The notes beneath the pieces are model-generated. The model saw nothing but the letters and a program-made list of their open reading frames with translations, was not told where the DNA came from and searched no databases. From Ruminococcus sp. (lineage in GTDB: Bacteria; Bacillota; Clostridia; Oscillospirales; Ruminococcaceae), in the NCBI GenBank assembly GCA_029063695.1, contig JAIDNR010000053.1, forward strand, positions 1 to 9,155: 9,155 nt of DNA. Direction: 5' to 3'. Positions 6,419-9,155 of this stretch are shown here, piece by piece; positions within the stretch are counted from its first letter, which is position 1; every line of letters starts with the position of its first letter. The position numbers and the translations under genes were made by a program.

Positions 6419-8707
6419 ATGAAAAGTAAACTAAAACGAGCCATCGCCGCATTATCAGCGGCGGCGATGCTAATAGGTATGATTCCATCAGGCAGTATTG
6501 CCTATGCAACTGCAACTGTTGATGTTACATTAACTACAAGCAATAAGATGGTAACATTTACCGCAGAGGACTGCGAAAGCGGCTGCAATGGGCATATCAT
6601 TACACAAAATGTGCAAAGTGGTCAGCTGGTGGAAGCGACAATCATTGTCGAAAGCGGCACCCACATTGTGACTTTTTCGGGCTTAAATCTTACATCTGCA
6701 AAGGTCGCTGTTATGCCCAGCGCTACGATGAATCTGACTTTAACTGGCACCAATACAATACAAGGTTCTGAGTGCGGGATTTATGTGCCAGAGGGTGCGA
6801 CCTTAGTTATTGACGGAAGTGGCTCACTGAATGTTTCTGCAAATTATTATGATTATGCCGCTGGCATCGGCGGTGCGTACTATGCCCCAAATGGTGAGCT
6901 GGGCAATCGCAACTGCGGAATGGTAGTGATAAACGACGGAAACATTACCGCAACAGGCGGCAGTTACAGTGCCGGCATTGGCGGTGCGGAAGCTGATTTC
7001 GACACTAAAATTCCGGGAAACGGCGGAAATATCACAATCAATGGAGGAAACGTAACTGCAACAGGCGGTGGTGATAGCTACTACGGCGGGGCAGGTATCG
7101 GCGGCGGTAATTATGGAAGCAAATCCGGTTCCGGCGGCACTCTGACCATCAACGGCGGCAATGTGACGCTTACCGCCGGACATAGCACCGCCTACGGTTT
7201 CGGGCGAGGCAGCGGAAGCAACTCCAACGCTGGCACCCTGACCCTTGCGGACGCAAGCTATCTTGACGAAAATACAACCCTTGACCCCAACGGCACATAT
7301 TTCATCACCGCCGACCCCACCGAGGATATGATCGCAGTTCCGGATGATCTTGTTTACACTGGAAACTTGTTGGACGTTTCCGGCATAAAAATTGACGACA
7401 GCAAAACAGGAACTGCGACCTATTTCAATCAGACTTTCACCGTAAACGCCAGTGCGGACGGTTGGGAGAGAAGTTTTTCTCCAGCAGAGGTAAAAGAGGC
7501 AGAGAATTATACTGTCACGTTTACCAAAGGCGGCAAGTCTATCAGCAAGACCTTTACCGTAGCAGAGTGTCCCCACACCGGACTTGTATATGCACCGCTG
7601 GCGGACGGCAAACACGGCGGTACTTGTCCTCTCTGCGGTACGGATGTCTCGGAAGAACATAAAATCATTGCTGTAGATAAAAAAGAGCCAACCTGTACAG
7701 AGGACGGAAATATTGCATACTGGAAATGCAACGATTGCGGTACGTATTTCAGCGATGCAAACGGCAAAACCGAAATAGAGCAATCGAAAACTGTAATCAG
7801 TGCAACAGGTCATAAATATTCTGACGGCAAGTGTACTGTATGCGGAACATTTGAGGACGGCATAGGCGCAAAGCTTGCAGGTCATTCAATCAGCCTTGAC
7901 GGCAACATTGGTGTAAATTTCTACATGGAACTTGATGAAAGCGTAATTGAAAATAAAGAAGCATATATGCAGTTTACACTTCCGAACGGTGATACTCAAA
8001 ATGTTAATATAGGTGAAGCAAAAACGGAAACAGTTGACGAAAAGCAGTATTATGTATTCTCCTGTAACGTTGCACCGAAAGAAATAACTGATATAATCAC
8101 TGCACAGATTATCACATCAGACAGCAGAAAGGGTACAGTTTACGAATATTCTGTTATGGAATATATTGATTATATTTTTACGGATATAAACAACGATGGG
8201 GAATATACATATGACGAAAAAACACGTAATCTTGTTGGTGCAATGATGTTCTATGGCGAGATGGCAAGGGAATATTTCAATCCTGTAGCATCAGAGCCAA
8301 GTTCTGATTCTGGTTTGGATAAATTGACAGCCGAAACTCTAAAAAAATTTGAAAAGCAGATAAGCGGAGAACTTCCGGACGGCATAACATATTACGGTTC
8401 AAGCCTGCTCCTTGAATCCAATACAACAGTACGTCACTATTTCAAAGTCAAAGAGGATATGAAAGATGAATACACTTTCATCGGACAGAAAAACGGCTAC
8501 TGTTACACAGATATTTCAAACATTCCGGCAGGACAGCTTGCTACACCACAGAAAACAACAATAGGCGATGACTGGAGCATTTCATACAGCCCTATGAGCT
8601 ATGTTTATTCGGTACTGGACAGTAATTCCGAAAATAAAAATCTTGTAAATCTATGCAAGGCTCTTTATCTGTATCAGCAGGCAGCAGCAGAATATCAGAA
8701 TAAATAA
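6419..8707 (+). CDS. Secreted modular surface protein with GIGG beta-helix-like repeats and Cys-pair modules
   Basis: The ATG at 6419 gives 762 aa with GGGGAGGT 6 nt upstream. An in-frame TTG at 6404 is itself next to that site and is unlikely. A signal peptide is clear: a basic start, a hydrophobic stretch (about 8-22) and a likely cut near AYA (28-30). Residues 30-280 are Gly/Asn/Thr-rich with repeated (A/S)GIGG turns (148-152, 185-189, 225-229) and the GGNITINGGNVTATGG motif, suggesting a parallel beta-helix that may bind carbohydrate. A beta-sandwich-like segment follows (about 300-382). Residues 384-476 carry C-x2-C pairs (403/406, 437/440, 472/475) with nearby His, zinc-ribbon-like modules common in clostridial surface proteins. 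The C-terminus starts at GHSISLDGNIGVNFYMEL (488-505) and holds an EF-hand-like loop (D589-N591-D593-E595-T597-E600) before a LVGAMMFYGEMAREYF helix, a domain frequent in ruminococcal secreted proteins. No sortase motif or anchor is seen. It lies 18 bp after the deamidase-like gene. Confidence 0.88.
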   Translation: MKSKLKRAIAALSAAAMLIGMIPSGSIAYATATVDVTLTTSNKMVTFTAEDCESGCNGHIITQNVQSGQLVEATIIVESGTHIVTFSGLNLTSAKVAVMPSATMNLTLTGTNTIQGSECGIYVPEGATLVIDGSGSLNVSANYYDYAAGIGGAYYAPNGELGNRNCGMVVINDGNITATGGSYSAGIGGAEADFDTKIPGNGGNITINGGNVTATGGGDSYYGGAGIGGGNYGSKSGSGGTLTINGGNVTLTAGHSTAYGFGRGSGSNSNAGTLTLADASYLDENTTLDPNGTYFITADPTEDMIAVPDDLVYTGNLLDVSGIKIDDSKTGTATYFNQTFTVNASADGWERSFSPAEVKEAENYTVTFTKGGKSISKTFTVAECPHTGLVYAPLADGKHGGTCPLCGTDVSEEHKIIAVDKKEPTCTEDGNIAYWKCNDCGTYFSDANGKTEIEQSKTVISATGHKYSDGKCTVCGTFEDGIGAKLAGHSISLDGNIGVNFYMELDESVIENKEAYMQFTLPNGDTQNVNIGEAKTETVDEKQYYVFSCNVAPKEITDIITAQIITSDSRKGTVYEYSVMEYIDYIFTDINNDGEYTYDEKTRNLVGAMMFYGEMAREYFNPVASEPSSDSGLDKLTAETLKKFEKQISGELPDGITYYGSSLLLESNTTVRHYFKVKEDMKDEYTFIGQKNGYCYTDISNIPAGQLATPQKTTIGDDWSISYSPMSYVYSVLDSNSENKNLVNLCKALYLYQQAAAEYQNK

Positions 8708-8721
8708 AGGAGGAAACTCAG

Positions 8722-8832
8722 ATGAAAGAAACCTACACAGCACCCGAAATGGAAATAATCGAGTTCGAAAGCGAAGATGTAATCACAACAAGCGGTATCG
8801 ACCTTGATATTAATGAACTTCCGATAAATTAA
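8722..8832 (+). CDS. Small 36-aa acidic peptide (MKETYTAPEMEI type)
   Basis: The ATG at 8722 is preceded by AAAGGAGG, an excellent ribosome binding site 8 nt away, and lies 14 bp after the surface-protein stop. The 36 residues begin MKETYTAPEMEIIEFESEDV, continue with ITTSGIDLD and end LPIN. From memory, similar short ORFs (MKxYxxPEMEIxxFxxEDVITTSG...) recur in Ruminococcus genomes next to genes for secreted proteins, but their function is not known to me. There is no hydrophobic stretch and no Cys. A conserved front half with an S/T/G/D tail could suit a modified-peptide precursor or a signalling peptide, yet no modifying enzyme is nearby. It is the last gene before the terminator at 8841. 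Confidence 0.75.
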   Translation: MKETYTAPEMEIIEFESEDVITTSGIDLDINELPIN

Positions 8833-8840
8833 ACTAAACA

Positions 8841-8873
8841 AAAACAGACGCCGTTTATTTTGGCGTCTGTTTT
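8841..8873. terminator. Bidirectional intrinsic terminator ending the operon
   Basis: AAAACAGACGCC (8841-8852) is perfectly complementary to GGCGTCTGTTTT (8862-8873) around a 9-nt loop, so a GC-rich stem is flanked by A on one side and T on the other. It starts 8 bp after the small peptide stop codon. The next gene's ribosome binding site begins only 3 bp after it, so the lipoprotein gene either depends on readthrough or has a promoter I cannot see. Confidence 0.85.
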
Positions 8874-8889
8874 GGCAAAAGGAGAAAAT

Positions 8890-9155
8890 ATGAAAAGAAT
8901 TGCAATTGCTTGTATTATTGCAGTATTGCTTTGTGCGGGATGCAGGGAGAGTTCCCAAAATGCAAATGACGAAAAATCCGAAATGACAAGTCATTCAGAG
9001 GACAGTCTGGAAACGAGTTCCGAAACTTCTGCCACTGAAAATACCACAACAGAAAATACCGTCACCGAAAATGTTACGTCAAGGACGACGGAGAATAAAC
9101 ACGAAACCGTTAGTGCAAAACTATCAACGGAAAAAACATCGGACGATAAGGAGTT
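8890..9155 (+). CDS. Partial lipoprotein with Glu/Ser/Thr-rich linker
   Basis: The ATG at 8890 has AAAAGGAG 5 nt upstream and the frame is open to the right edge (88 complete codons). The product begins MKRIAIACIIAVLLCAGC. This is a lipoprotein signal peptide whose modified cysteine would be C18; the box is LLCAGC, with Cys rather than Leu at -3, a small departure from consensus. The next 70 residues are a low-complexity linker rich in Glu, Ser, Thr and Asn, including repeated T-E-N-T/V units, as often tethers a surface domain to the membrane. The functional domain lies beyond the window, so no role can be given. It may belong to the same surface-protein locus but is separated from it by a terminator. 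Confidence 0.85.
   Translation, partial: MKRIAIACIIAVLLCAGCRESSQNANDEKSEMTSHSEDSLETSSETSATENTTTENTVTENVTSRTTENKHETVSAKLSTEKTSDDKE

Noticed and set aside
6824..7885. Long minus-strand open frame of 353 codons opposite the surface protein
   Set aside because: It is the antisense of a Gly/Asn/Thr-rich repeat region with GC-rich third positions, which suppresses stops. It has no family resemblance, and the plus-strand gene has a signal peptide and clear domains.
8695..8994. Minus-strand 99-codon frame across the small peptide and lipoprotein starts
   Set aside because: It runs through a bidirectional terminator, opposes two plus-strand genes with good ribosome binding sites, and shows no recognisable protein features.

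Overview
The window looks like accessory DNA from a low-to-moderate GC Firmicute, most likely a gut or rumen Ruminococcus-type member of the Oscillospiraceae. This rests on strong AGGAGG-type ribosome binding sites, a GHKL/LytTR two-component pair, a modular surface protein with GIGG repeats, Cys-pair modules and a C-terminal domain common in ruminococcal extracellular proteins, and a 36-residue MKETYTAPEMEI-type peptide gene. The genus is inferred by eye, not by a search.

Layout. Bases 1-463 hold two decayed gene pieces: a minus-strand, frameshifted fragment resembling a DUF6076 (CGRYF/YCDR) protein, and a plus-strand tail resembling the C-terminus of an XRE-type regulator. Bases 549-2744 form a minus-strand unit: extended -10 promoter, LytTR response regulator, GHKL sensor kinase (2 bp apart) and a terminator. 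Bases 2745-3060 are a dense divergent control region. It has a perfect 14-bp direct repeat with 20-bp period that resembles a LytTR operator, a near-consensus plus-strand sigma-A promoter (TTGACA-17-TAAAAT), a roughly 200-nt leader with a short ORF and a tetranucleotide repeat, and a 19-bp terminator hairpin sitting before the first structural gene. Bases 3078-8873 are a plus-strand operon-like run: an 802-aa protein of unknown function, a 298-aa AT-rich protein with an LSGC...H motif like that of CNF1/BLF1 glutamine deamidases, a secreted 762-aa modular surface protein, a 36-aa peptide and a bidirectional terminator. From 8890 a lipoprotein with a Glu/Ser/Thr-rich linker runs off the right edge.

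How it may work together (inference). The kinase/regulator pair resembles peptide-sensing AgrC/AgrA-like systems. Its regulator could bind the direct repeat, which lies 6 bp upstream of the operon's -35 element and 10 bp upstream of the -35 position of its own promoter. Transcription starting near 2850 must then pass a strong terminator that overlaps the end of a 54-codon leader ORF, so attenuation is plausible. The most interesting part is the regulated pair of an unknown 802-aa protein and a predicted deamidase-like protein. I know of no described system with this arrangement, but neither protein has a visible signal peptide, so their site of action is unclear.
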